DNA of 64,000 nt, taken from positions 62,001 to 126,000 of the forward strand of contig NZ_JANUQM010000008.1 of NCBI RefSeq assembly GCF_030386795.1. Reading direction: 5' to 3'. The notes below the pieces were generated by a model. It was given only the letters and a program-made list of their open reading frames with translations. It did no database searches and had not been told where the DNA came from. The first letter of the stretch is position 1; each line of letters begins with the position of its first letter. Shown piece after piece: positions 24,926 to 32,819 of this stretch. A program made the translations under genes and the position numbers. The stretch is from Streptomyces sp. S.PNR 29 (GTDB taxonomy: Bacteria > Actinomycetota > Actinomycetes > Streptomycetales > Streptomycetaceae).

Positions 24926-26008
24926 ATGCGCAAGTCATCCCTCCGTCGTGCCTGCGCGGCCCTCGCCGCCGGAACCTCCCTCGCCCTCGCCCTGACCGCC
25001 TGCGGCGGCACCACCAAGAAGGACGTGGCGAACGAGGGCGGCTCGGCCGCCGCGGCCGGCAAGGCCGACCCCAACGCCGAACTGAAGAAGGGCCTGACCG
25101 TCGGCTTCCTGCCCAAGCAGGTCAACAACCCCTACTTCACCTCCGCCGACAAGGGCGGCGAGAAGGCCCTGACCGAGCTGGGCTCCACGTACAAGGAGGT
25201 CGGCCCGTCCAGCGCCACCGACACCTCCGGCCAGGTCTCCTACGTCAACACGCTCACCCAGCAGCAGGTGGACGCCATGGCCGTCTCCGCGCAGGACCCC
25301 GGCGCCCTGTGCACCGCGCTCAAGCAGGCCATGAAGAACGGCATCAAGGTCGTCACGTACGACTCCGACACCAAGCCCGACTGCCGCAACGCCTTCGTCT
25401 CGCAGGCCTCCGCCGAGGACCTGGGCCGCACCGAGGTGCAACTGCTCGCCAAGCAGATCGACTACAAGGGCGAGATCGCGATCCTGTCCGCCGCGCAGAC
25501 CGCGACGAACCAGAACACCTGGATCGACTTCATGAAGGACGAGCTGAAGAAGCCCGAGTACAAGAACATGAAGCTGGTGAAGGTCGCGTACGGCAACGAC
25601 GACGCCCAGCAGTCCTTCCAGCAGACCCAGGGCCTGCTCCAGGAGTACCCGAACCTGAAGGGCATCATCTCCCCGACCACCGTCGGCATCAAGGCCGCCG
25701 CCCAGTACCTGTCCGGCTCCAAGTACAAGGGCAAGGTCAAGCTGACCGGCCTCGGCACCCCCAACGACATGCGCAAGTACGTCAAGAACGGCACCGTCGA
25801 GGCGTTCGAGCTGTGGGACCCGGCGAAGCTCGGCGAGCTGGCCGCCCGTACCGCGGTCGCCCTGTCCTCCGGACAGATCACCGGCAAGGAGGGTGAGACC
25901 TTCAAGGCGGGCTCCATGGGCGAGTTCACCATCGGCAAGGACGGCGTGATCAGCCTCGGCAAGCCGACCGTGTTCGACGCCAAGAACATCGACCAGTTCA
26001 ACTTCTAG
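24926..26008 (+). CDS. rhaS: Rhamnose-binding lipoprotein of the ABC importer
   Basis: Extracytoplasmic sugar-binding protein of 360 residues, tethered to the membrane through the lipobox LTAC (Cys26). The periplasmic-binding fold of the CUT2 type begins at LTVGFLPKQVNNPYFTSA and includes MAVSAQDPGALCTALKQA and GLGTPNDMRKYVKNGTVEAFELWDP. This is the RhaS group of the LsrB/RhaS type. AAGGAA lies 7 bases upstream of the ATG. The codons are strongly biased to AAG and GAG, consistent with high expression. It delivers rhamnose to the RhaP-RhaQ-RhaT complex. Confidence 0.93.
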   Translation: MRKSSLRRACAALAAGTSLALALTACGGTTKKDVANEGGSAAAAGKADPNAELKKGLTVGFLPKQVNNPYFTSADKGGEKALTELGSTYKEVGPSSATDTSGQVSYVNTLTQQQVDAMAVSAQDPGALCTALKQAMKNGIKVVTYDSDTKPDCRNAFVSQASAEDLGRTEVQLLAKQIDYKGEIAILSAAQTATNQNTWIDFMKDELKKPEYKNMKLVKVAYGNDDAQQSFQQTQGLLQEYPNLKGIISPTTVGIKAAAQYLSGSKYKGKVKLTGLGTPNDMRKYVKNGTVEAFELWDPAKLGELAARTAVALSSGQITGKEGETFKAGSMGEFTIGKDGVISLGKPTVFDAKNIDQFNF

Positions 26009-26025
26009 TCCCCGGGAGGGTGTTG

Positions 26026-26346
26026 ATGCAGCGCGTGTGCTTCCTGCTGAAGGTACGGGCGGACCGCCTCGACGAGTACCGCGAGCGGCACGCCGCCGTC
26101 TGGCCCGAGATGCTCGACGCCTTGCAGGCGACCGGCTGGCGCAACTACTCGCTCTTCCTGCGCGAGGACGGCCTGCTGGTCGGCTACCTGGAGACCGAGG
26201 ACTTCGAAGCCGCCCTGGCCGGCATGGAGGCCACCGACGTCAACGCCCGCTGGCAGGCGGAGATGGCGCCGTTCTTCGAGTCGTTGGACGGCGCCCGGCC
26301 CGACGAGGCCATGAAACCGCTCACCGAAGTGTTCCACCTCGCCTGA
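26026..26346 (+). CDS. rhaM: L-rhamnose mutarotase
   Basis: 106-residue dimeric alpha/beta-barrel protein that interconverts the alpha and beta anomers of L-rhamnose, supplying the form that the isomerase uses. The family pattern is QRVCFLLKV at the start, a His in ERHAAVWPEML, GWRNYSLFL and YLETEDF. The length matches RhaM/RhaU. The ATG at 26026 has GGGAGG 6 bases upstream; in-frame GTG and TTG codons just before it are unlikely starts. It lies 17 bp after rhaS. Confidence 0.93.
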   Translation: MQRVCFLLKVRADRLDEYRERHAAVWPEMLDALQATGWRNYSLFLREDGLLVGYLETEDFEAALAGMEATDVNARWQAEMAPFFESLDGARPDEAMKPLTEVFHLA

Positions 26347-26362
26347 CAATGGAGTCCCCGAG

Positions 26363-27787
26363 ATGAACAGACGTACGCTGCTGGGCGCCGCCCTCGCCGG
26401 CGCCGTGGTGACCCCCGCCCTCGGCTCCGGCACCGCCCGCGCCGCCGACCCCGGCCCCTCGGTCACCCGGCTGGGCACGACCACGCTCGACAGCCAGGCC
26501 ATCTTCTTCGTCTCGTACGACGGCCTGGTCAACAACAACTCGTTCCAGAAGAACGGCCTGCTGACCTACAAGGGCTACCAGTACGCCGTCTGGTACACCG
26601 CCGACCGCAACGCGGTCGTCGGCCGCCGCGTCCTCGGCGGGAGCACCTGGTCCACCGTCAAGGTCGGTCACACGCTGCGGTACGACGACTCCCACAACGT
26701 CATCTCCATGGGCGTCTCCAAGGTCGACGGCCGCCTCCACCTCAACATGGACTCGCACAGCGACGGCTTCACCTACGTCAAGTCGGTGGCCGGGCTCATG
26801 GACAACCCCGCCGGGCTGAGCTGGACCACGAGCCGCTTCGGCGCACCCCAGTCGACGCTGGACGGACTCGCGCTCACCTCGCAGTTCACCTACCCGCAGT
26901 TCATCTCCACGCCCGATGGCAAGCTCCAGCTGAGCTACCGCGTCGCCGTCTCCGGCAACGGCCGCAACGCACTCGCCGAGTACGACGGCACGAAGTGGAC
27001 CAACCTCGGCGAGTGGACCAGCTCCACCGGCACCTACACCAGCGAGCACGGCTCCTCCACCGCCCGCAACATGTACCTGCACGGCATCGACTACGACATC
27101 AACGGCCGCCTGCACGCCTTCTTCACCTGGCGTGAGCAGAACGGCGCCGTGATGTGCAACAGCGGCGGCATCACCAACCACGACACCGGCTACGTCTACT
27201 CCGACGACCGCGGCCGCACCTGGCGCAACAACGCCGGCACCGTCGTCGGCACCACCGGCGGCTCCGACAGGGTCTCCGTCACCGACAGCGGACTCGTGGT
27301 GGACCCGCTGAACCCGGACCACTCCCTGATGAACCAGGAGAGCCAGTTCACCGACTCCGCCGGCCGCCCGCACGCGATCATCTCCTACGTCCCCGGCCGC
27401 TTCGGCCAGTGCACCACGAACTACGTCGCCGACCGCACCGCCAACGGCCGCGCCTTCCACGTCCGCAAGAACGCCTCCGGCACGTGGCAGAAGACCGAGA
27501 TCCCCGTCCCGCTCAACTCCAGCCAGCGCACCAAGCTGATCCTGGACAAGTACGACAACGCCTATGCGATCTTCCCGTTCGGCCGGATCGCCGGCGCCTC
27601 GGCCGCCTCCGGGTACACCGACTGGAAGATCCTGTTCGACGGCAGCGGTCTGAACGCCTTCGGTGAGGTCGTCATCGACGAGACGCGGGTCGCACAGGAC
27701 GGCGTGCTGTCCTTCATGTACCAGGAGAAGTCCAGCGGAACGACACCCTCCGCGCTCCATGTCATCGACTTCCGGCTGCCCGCCTGA
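26363..27787 (+). CDS. Secreted BNR_4-type beta-propeller protein, candidate rhamnoglycan lyase
   Basis: 474 residues. A Tat-like signal (MNRRTLLGAALAGAVVTPAL) is cleaved near ARA-A at ~27. The rest is an all-beta BNR_4-type propeller with repeated YxYAVWY, HVVxxxxVxxxG and YSDDRGRTW elements. In this fold, polysaccharide lyases such as those cutting rhamnose-glucuronate bonds of gum arabic and ulvan are known. It begins 16 bp after rhaM and ends before the LacI gene, firmly inside the rha uptake operon. Inference: it frees rhamnose or rhamnosyl oligosaccharides outside the cell. No GH78/GH106 rhamnosidase is present, so it may be the cluster's only dedicated depolymerase. Exact linkage unknown. 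Confidence 0.78.
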   Translation: MNRRTLLGAALAGAVVTPALGSGTARAADPGPSVTRLGTTTLDSQAIFFVSYDGLVNNNSFQKNGLLTYKGYQYAVWYTADRNAVVGRRVLGGSTWSTVKVGHTLRYDDSHNVISMGVSKVDGRLHLNMDSHSDGFTYVKSVAGLMDNPAGLSWTTSRFGAPQSTLDGLALTSQFTYPQFISTPDGKLQLSYRVAVSGNGRNALAEYDGTKWTNLGEWTSSTGTYTSEHGSSTARNMYLHGIDYDINGRLHAFFTWREQNGAVMCNSGGITNHDTGYVYSDDRGRTWRNNAGTVVGTTGGSDRVSVTDSGLVVDPLNPDHSLMNQESQFTDSAGRPHAIISYVPGRFGQCTTNYVADRTANGRAFHVRKNASGTWQKTEIPVPLNSSQRTKLILDKYDNAYAIFPFGRIAGASAASGYTDWKILFDGSGLNAFGEVVIDETRVAQDGVLSFMYQEKSSGTTPSALHVIDFRLPA

Positions 27788-27868
27788 CCGAAAGTCGCAA
27801 AGGGGCGGCATGACGGTAATGTGAAGGCCTTCCGGCCGCCCCCCGTCCCCTTTGGAGGTCCCTGTCCG

Positions 27869-28894
27869 ATGGCCCAGTCGGTGGGTATCAAGGACGTCGC
27901 CCGCGCCGCCGGAGTCTCCGTGGGCACGGTCTCGAACGTCATCAACCGTCCGGACACGGTCGCGACCGAGACCCGCGCGCGCGTGCAGTCCGCGATAGAC
28001 CGGCTCGGCTACGTCCGCAGCGAGTCCGCGCGTCAGCTGCGCGCGGGCCGCAGCCGGATCATGGGGCTGCTCGTCCTCGACATGGGCAACCCCTTCTTCG
28101 TCGACGTCGCCCGTGGCGCCGAGCGGGCCGCGCGCGAGGCGGGGCTCGGCGTGATGGTCTGCAACAGCGCGCAGAGCGCCAGTGAGGAGGCCGAGTACCT
28201 GTCGCTCTTCGCCGAGCAGCGGGTGCGGGGCGTGCTGCTCACTCCGGCCGACGCGACCGGCCGCAACATCAAGACGTTCCGCCGGCACGGCATCCCCTTC
28301 GTCCTCGTCGACCGGGTCGCCGAGGGCACCACCGAGTGCTCCGTCTCCGTCGACGACGTCGCGGGCGGCGCCCTGGCCGTACGCCACCTGGTCGACGCCG
28401 GGCACCGCTCCATCGCGTACGTCAGCGGCCCGCCCGGCCTGAACCAGGTGCGGGACAGACGCACCGGCGCCCTGAACGCCCTCGCCGAGGCCGGCCTGGG
28501 CCCCGAGGCGCTGCGGGAACTGCCCACCGAACGGCTCGACGTCGCCGCGGGCCGGGACGCCGGCGCCCGCCTGCTCGGCCTCGCCGACCGCCCGACCGCC
28601 GTGTTCTGCGCCAACGACCTGCTCGCCCTCGGCGTGCTGCAGGCCATGTACGCGGCCGGCGTCGGAGTCCCCGACGACCTCGCCATCGTCGGCTACGACG
28701 ACATCGAGTTCGCGGCCGCCGCGGCCGTCCCGCTCACCTCCGTACGGCAGCCCGCCGTCACCATGGGCGTCATGGCCGCCGAGCTGCTGCTGGAGGAGAC
28801 GGAGGCGGAGAGCAGGGGCACGGCGCACGAGCACCGGCGGGTCGTCCTCCAGCCCGAACTGGTGGTGCGCCGTTCCAGCCTGTCCGCCCGCTGA
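27869..28894 (+). CDS. rhaR: LacI-family repressor of the rhamnose genes
   Basis: 341-residue LacI-family regulator. The N-terminal HTH is GIKDVARAAGVSVGTVSNVI (6-25), followed by the hinge SARQLRAGRSR and a periplasmic-binding-like ligand domain (GLLVLDMGNPFFVDVARGAE, then FCANDLLALGVLQAM and VGYDDIEFA). The ATG at 27869 has GGAGG 10 bases upstream. Its position at the end of the rha uptake operon and the two LacI-type palindromes in the divergent promoter make it the obvious repressor, with rhamnose or a derivative as inducer. Confidence 0.9.
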   Translation: MAQSVGIKDVARAAGVSVGTVSNVINRPDTVATETRARVQSAIDRLGYVRSESARQLRAGRSRIMGLLVLDMGNPFFVDVARGAERAAREAGLGVMVCNSAQSASEEAEYLSLFAEQRVRGVLLTPADATGRNIKTFRRHGIPFVLVDRVAEGTTECSVSVDDVAGGALAVRHLVDAGHRSIAYVSGPPGLNQVRDRRTGALNALAEAGLGPEALRELPTERLDVAAGRDAGARLLGLADRPTAVFCANDLLALGVLQAMYAAGVGVPDDLAIVGYDDIEFAAAAAVPLTSVRQPAVTMGVMAAELLLEETEAESRGTAHEHRRVVLQPELVVRRSSLSAR

Positions 28895-28908
28895 TCCGTG
28901 GAGCCCTG

Positions 28909-30210
28909 TTGACTGCCAGCTACCGTCAGCCCGGCCTGGTACTCACCGACCGCCGTTTCACCGTGCCCCTCGACCACGACGCCCCCACGGGCGAGACGAT
29001 CGAGCTGTACGCCCGTGAGGTCGTCGCGAGCGACAAGGCGCACCAGGACCTGCCGTGGCTGGTCTACCTCCAGGGCGGCCCCGGCTTCCGCGCCGACCGG
29101 GTCCTGGGCAGGCAGGCCTGGCTCGGACGCGCCCTGCGGGAGTACCGCGTCCTCCTCCTCGACCAGCGCGGCACCGGCCACTCCACGCCCGCCGGCCGGC
29201 AGACGCTCCCGCTGCGCGGCGGACCCGCCGAACAGGCCGACTACCTCACGCTCTTCCGTGCCGACTCCATCGTCCGCGACTGCGAGGCCATCCGTCCCGA
29301 GGTCACCGGCGGCGCCCCCTGGACCGTCCTCGGACAGAGCTTCGGCGGCTTCTGCACCGTCACCTACCTGTCCATCGCGCCTCAGGGCCTGAACACCGCA
29401 GTGATCACCAGCGGACTGCCCTCCCTCGACGCCCATGCCGACGACGTCTACCGGGCCGCCTACCCGCGCATGGAACGCAAGACCGCCGCGCACTACGCCC
29501 GCTACCCGCAGGACGTCGGACGCGCCCGCCGTATCGCCGACCATCTGCTGACGCACGACGTCGTCCTGCCGAACGGCTACCGGCTCACCGTCGAGGCCTT
29601 CCAGTCCCTCGGCACTCTCCTCGGCACCGGCAACGGCAGCCACCGCCTCCACTACCTCCTGGAGGAGGCCTTCGTCCGCACCCCGCAGGGCACCGCACTG
29701 TCCGACGTGTTCCAGGAGCAGGCACAGTCCCTGCTGTCGTACGCGAGCCACCCGCTGTACGCGCTCGTCCACGAGGCGATCTACGGCCAGGACGAGCGGC
29801 CCACCGCATGGTCGGCCGAGCGGGTCCGCGCCGAGTTCCCCCGGTTCGACGCCGCCAAGACGCTCGCGGGCGACGAACCGCTGCTGTTCACCGGCGAGTC
29901 CGTCCACCCCTGGCTGTTCGACTGCGACCCGGCACTGCGTCCGCTGCGCGAGACCGCCGAGCAGCTCGCCGCCCGTACCGACTGGCGGCCCCTGTACGAC
30001 CCTGCCCGCCTCGCCGCCAACGAGGTGCCGGCCGCGGCGGCCGTCTACCACGACGACCTGTACGTCGACACGGCGCACTCCCTGGACACCGCGCGGACGA
30101 TCCGCGGGCTGCGCACCTGGGTCACCGACGAGTTCGAACACGACGGCCTGAGGGCTGGCGGACCGCGCGTCCTGGACCGGCTGCTCGCGCTTGCGCGGGA
30201 CGAGGTCTGA
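28909..30210 (+). CDS. Alpha/beta hydrolase, prolyl aminopeptidase-like (S33)
   Basis: 433-residue cytoplasmic hydrolase of the S33 proline iminopeptidase group. It has the oxyanion segment LQGGPGF (54-60), LLLDQRGTGHST, nucleophile elbow GQSFGGF with Ser144, and late HDD/H segments for the acid and His. It removes N-terminal proline or other residues from short peptides in characterised relatives. The start is TTG at 28909, with GGAG 5 bases upstream; no ATG or GTG is suitably placed. It lies 14 bp after rhaR, so it may be cotranscribed although the function looks unrelated to rhamnose. Confidence 0.85.
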   Translation: MTASYRQPGLVLTDRRFTVPLDHDAPTGETIELYAREVVASDKAHQDLPWLVYLQGGPGFRADRVLGRQAWLGRALREYRVLLLDQRGTGHSTPAGRQTLPLRGGPAEQADYLTLFRADSIVRDCEAIRPEVTGGAPWTVLGQSFGGFCTVTYLSIAPQGLNTAVITSGLPSLDAHADDVYRAAYPRMERKTAAHYARYPQDVGRARRIADHLLTHDVVLPNGYRLTVEAFQSLGTLLGTGNGSHRLHYLLEEAFVRTPQGTALSDVFQEQAQSLLSYASHPLYALVHEAIYGQDERPTAWSAERVRAEFPRFDAAKTLAGDEPLLFTGESVHPWLFDCDPALRPLRETAEQLAARTDWRPLYDPARLAANEVPAAAAVYHDDLYVDTAHSLDTARTIRGLRTWVTDEFEHDGLRAGGPRVLDRLLALARDEV

Positions 30211-30238
30211 TGTCAGCGCCGACGGCTAGTCTGCGAGC

Positions 30239-30982
30239 ATGACCGACCCGCAGATCGCACCCCTCCAACCCATGCCCGGCGACTGGCAGCGTGCCCTCGC
30301 GGTGGTGGCCCACCCCGACGACCTGGAATACGGCTGCTCGGCGGCGATCGCGGCCTGGACCGACGCCGGCCGCGAGGTCGCCTACGTCCTGGCGACCCGG
30401 GGCGAGGCGGGCATAGACACGCTGGAGCCCGCCAAGTGCGGCCTCCTGCGGGAGCGGGAACAGCGGGCGAGCGCGGCGGTGGTGGGCGTGTCGGTGGTGG
30501 AGTTCCTCGACCACAAGGACGGTGTCATCGAGTACGGCACCGCGCTGCGCCGTGACATCGCCGCCGCGATCCGCCGCCACCGGCCCGAACTGGTGATCAC
30601 CCTCAACCACCGGGACACCTGGGGCGGCGTCGCCTGGAACACGCCGGACCATGTCGCCGTCGGCCGCGCCACGCTCGACGCGGCGGCCGACGCGGGCAAT
30701 CGGTGGATCTTCCCCGAACTCGCCGAGCAGGGCCTCCAGCCGTGGAACGGCGTCCGCTGGGTGGCCGTCGCCGGGTCCGCCACGCCGACGCACGCCGTGG
30801 ACGCGACTCCGGGCCTGGAGCGTGCGGTGCGCTCACTGCTCGAACACCGCACGTACATCGAGGCGTTGACCGACGAGGATCCGGAGACGTATGTCCGCGG
30901 ATTTCTGTCCCGGAACGCCAACGCCACGGGGGAGCGGTTCGGCGGGAAGCCGGCGGTGGCGTTCGAACTGTTCAGCAGATGA
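30239..30982 (+). CDS. PIG-L/LmbE-family deacetylase
   Basis: 247-residue zinc-dependent N-deacetylase or amidase of the LmbE group. The zinc motif AHPDD lies at 24-28, with the third ligand in the NTPDHVAVGRATLDA segment. NHRDTWGG and ATPTHAVDAT fit the family pattern. Members act on N-acetyl sugars, mycothiol precursors or mycothiol conjugates (MshB/Mca). This one is shorter than Mca and its substrate is not evident. It is 28 bp after the S33 hydrolase and closely followed by the ECF sigma gene. Confidence 0.88.
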   Translation: MTDPQIAPLQPMPGDWQRALAVVAHPDDLEYGCSAAIAAWTDAGREVAYVLATRGEAGIDTLEPAKCGLLREREQRASAAVVGVSVVEFLDHKDGVIEYGTALRRDIAAAIRRHRPELVITLNHRDTWGGVAWNTPDHVAVGRATLDAAADAGNRWIFPELAEQGLQPWNGVRWVAVAGSATPTHAVDATPGLERAVRSLLEHRTYIEALTDEDPETYVRGFLSRNANATGERFGGKPAVAFELFSR

Positions 30983-31022
30983 GTGAGTGGACGAGGGGGG
31001 AACAGTGGACGAGGGGGAGCAC

Positions 31023-31937
31023 ATGACGGGCACGCAGGCCCTGGCCGACCGGTTCGAGGAACACCGAGGGCAGCTCAAGGCGGTGGCGTACCGCATGCTC
31101 GGCTCGCTGGCCGAGGCGGAGGACGCCGTCCAGGAGTCCTGGCTGCGGCTGAGCCGCACGGACACGGACGACATCCAGAACCTGGGCGGCTGGCTGACCA
31201 CCGTGACCGGCCGGATCTGCCTGGACATGCTGCGCTCACGCACCGCACGCCGCGAGGAGCCGATGGACGACGCCTTCGTCCCGGACCCGGTGCTCAGGCC
31301 CCTGTCCCAGGTCGACCCGGAACAGGAAGTGCTCCAGGCGGACTCGGTGGGACTGGCCCTGCTGGTCGTCCTGGAGAACCTGGAGCCGGCCGAACGGCTC
31401 GCGTTCGTTCTGCACGACATGTTCGCCGTGCCGTTCGACGACATCGCCCCGATCGTGGAGCGCAGTGCGGCCGCGACCCGGCAACTGGCGAGCCGTGCCC
31501 GGCGCCGGGTGCGGGGCGCCACCCCGTCGGCCGACACCGACCTCGGTCGGCAGAAAGAGGTGCTGACCGCCTTCCTGGCCGCCTCGCGCGGAGGGGACTT
31601 CGAGGCACTCCTCGCCCTGCTTCACCCGGACGTGGTGCTGCGCGCCGACTCGGGTTCCCTGGTCCGGGGCGCGGCCGCGTCCAAGGTGGTCCACGGTGCG
31701 AAGGCGGTGGCCGAACAGGCGCTCATGTTCGCCCGCTTCGCCCGGTCCGCGCAGCTGATGCTGGTGGGCGGCTCGGTCGGCGTCGTCACCGCGCCCGAGG
31801 GCCGGCCGCTGTCCGTCATGGGCGTCACCGTCGCGGACGGCCGTATCACCGGCATGTACATCCTGGCCGACCCCGAGCGGCTCGGACGGCTGGAGCTGCC
31901 GGACCTCGCCGGATGGCCGGCGGTGTCGGATGGATGA
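31023..31937 (+). CDS. ECF41-type RNA polymerase sigma factor (SigJ-like) with SnoaL-like domain
   Basis: 304 residues. Sigma region 2 (AYRMLGSLAEAEDAVQESWLRL) and region 4 (ERLAFVLHDMFAVPFDDIAPIVERSAAATRQLASRARRR) are followed by a C-terminal SnoaL-like domain (EVLTAFLAASRGGDFEALLALLHPDVVLRAD). In ECF41 factors that domain controls sigma activity in place of a separate anti-sigma. The ATG at 31023 is only 3 bases after GGGGGAG. A GTG at 31005 following GAGGGGGG is a fair alternative. No typical ECF41 target (an oxidoreductase or carboxymuconolactone decarboxylase gene) is adjacent. Confidence 0.9.
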   Translation: MTGTQALADRFEEHRGQLKAVAYRMLGSLAEAEDAVQESWLRLSRTDTDDIQNLGGWLTTVTGRICLDMLRSRTARREEPMDDAFVPDPVLRPLSQVDPEQEVLQADSVGLALLVVLENLEPAERLAFVLHDMFAVPFDDIAPIVERSAAATRQLASRARRRVRGATPSADTDLGRQKEVLTAFLAASRGGDFEALLALLHPDVVLRADSGSLVRGAAASKVVHGAKAVAEQALMFARFARSAQLMLVGGSVGVVTAPEGRPLSVMGVTVADGRITGMYILADPERLGRLELPDLAGWPAVSDG

Positions 31938-31988
31938 CAGGACCCCCACACGGCAGGAAACTCATCGGTGAGGTTTAGCCTGGAACCC

Positions 31989-32819
31989 ATGCAAGAACAC
32001 ATGTCCGAACGATCGGACCTGCGGGGCGACTGCGCACAGTGCTTCGGCCTCTGCTGCGTCGCCCTCCCCTTCTCCGCCTCCGCGGACTTCGCGGTCGACA
32101 AGGACGCCGGCACGCCGTGCCGGAACCTCCAGGACGACCACCAGTGCGGCATCCACGCGCGGCTGCGGCAGAAGGGCTTCACCGGCTGCACGGTCTACGA
32201 CTGCTTCGGCGCCGGGCAGAAGGTCTCACAGGTCACCTTCGGCGGACAGGACTGGCGGACCGGTTCCCGCGAGCACGCCCGCCGTATGTTCGATGTCTTC
32301 CCGGTCGTACGGCAGCTCCACGAGCTGCTCTGGTACCTCACCGAGGCGCTGGCCCTGCCCGCGGCCCGCCCGGTCCACGCCGACCTGCGCCGGGCCCTGC
32401 GGAAGACCGAGCGGCTCACCCGCCAAAGCCCCGGCGATCTGGCCGCTTTGGACGTGCCCGCGCACCGGCAGGACGTCAACGTGCTGCTGCTCAAGGCCAG
32501 CGAACTGGCCCGCGCGGGCATACGCGGCCGCAAGAAGGACCGCCGCGGCGCGGACCTGGTCGGCGCCCGCCTCAAGGGTGCCGACCTCAGGGGCGCCAGT
32601 CTGCGCGGCGCCTACCTCATCGCCGCCGACCTGACCGGCGCCGACCTGCGGGATGCCGACCTGATCGGCGCGGACCTGCGCGACGCCGACCTCACGGACG
32701 CCAACCTGACCGGCGCGTTCTTCCTGACCCAGCCCCAGCTCGACGCGGCTCGCGGCAGCGCCGGTACCCGGCTGCCGGCGTCACTCGCCCGGCCCGCGCA
32801 CTGGACAGCGCGGCTCTGA
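31989..32819 (+). CDS. Pentapeptide-repeat protein with N-terminal CxxCxxxCC cluster
   Basis: 276 residues from the ATG at 31989. The N-terminus carries Cys15, 18, 22 and 23 (CAQCFGLCC), the CxxCxxxCC signature of YkgJ-type metal or Fe-S-binding domains. More Cys follow in CRNLQ, QCGIH and CTVYDCFG. A helical middle (~95-180) leads to a C-terminal right-handed quadrilateral helix made of about ten pentapeptides of the form A(D/N)LxG (ADLVGARLKGADLRGASLRG and on). Function unknown. Its last 39 bp overlap the convergent P450 gene. A start 7 codons earlier at GTG 31968 is possible. Confidence 0.8.
   Translation: MQEHMSERSDLRGDCAQCFGLCCVALPFSASADFAVDKDAGTPCRNLQDDHQCGIHARLRQKGFTGCTVYDCFGAGQKVSQVTFGGQDWRTGSREHARRMFDVFPVVRQLHELLWYLTEALALPAARPVHADLRRALRKTERLTRQSPGDLAALDVPAHRQDVNVLLLKASELARAGIRGRKKDRRGADLVGARLKGADLRGASLRGAYLIAADLTGADLRDADLIGADLRDADLTDANLTGAFFLTQPQLDAARGSAGTRLPASLARPAHWTARL

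Noticed and set aside
26321..28834. 837-codon antisense frame across the propeller and rhaR genes
   Set aside because: Pure shadow of two well-supported genes; composition is Val/Gly/Asp/Arg-rich with no motif.
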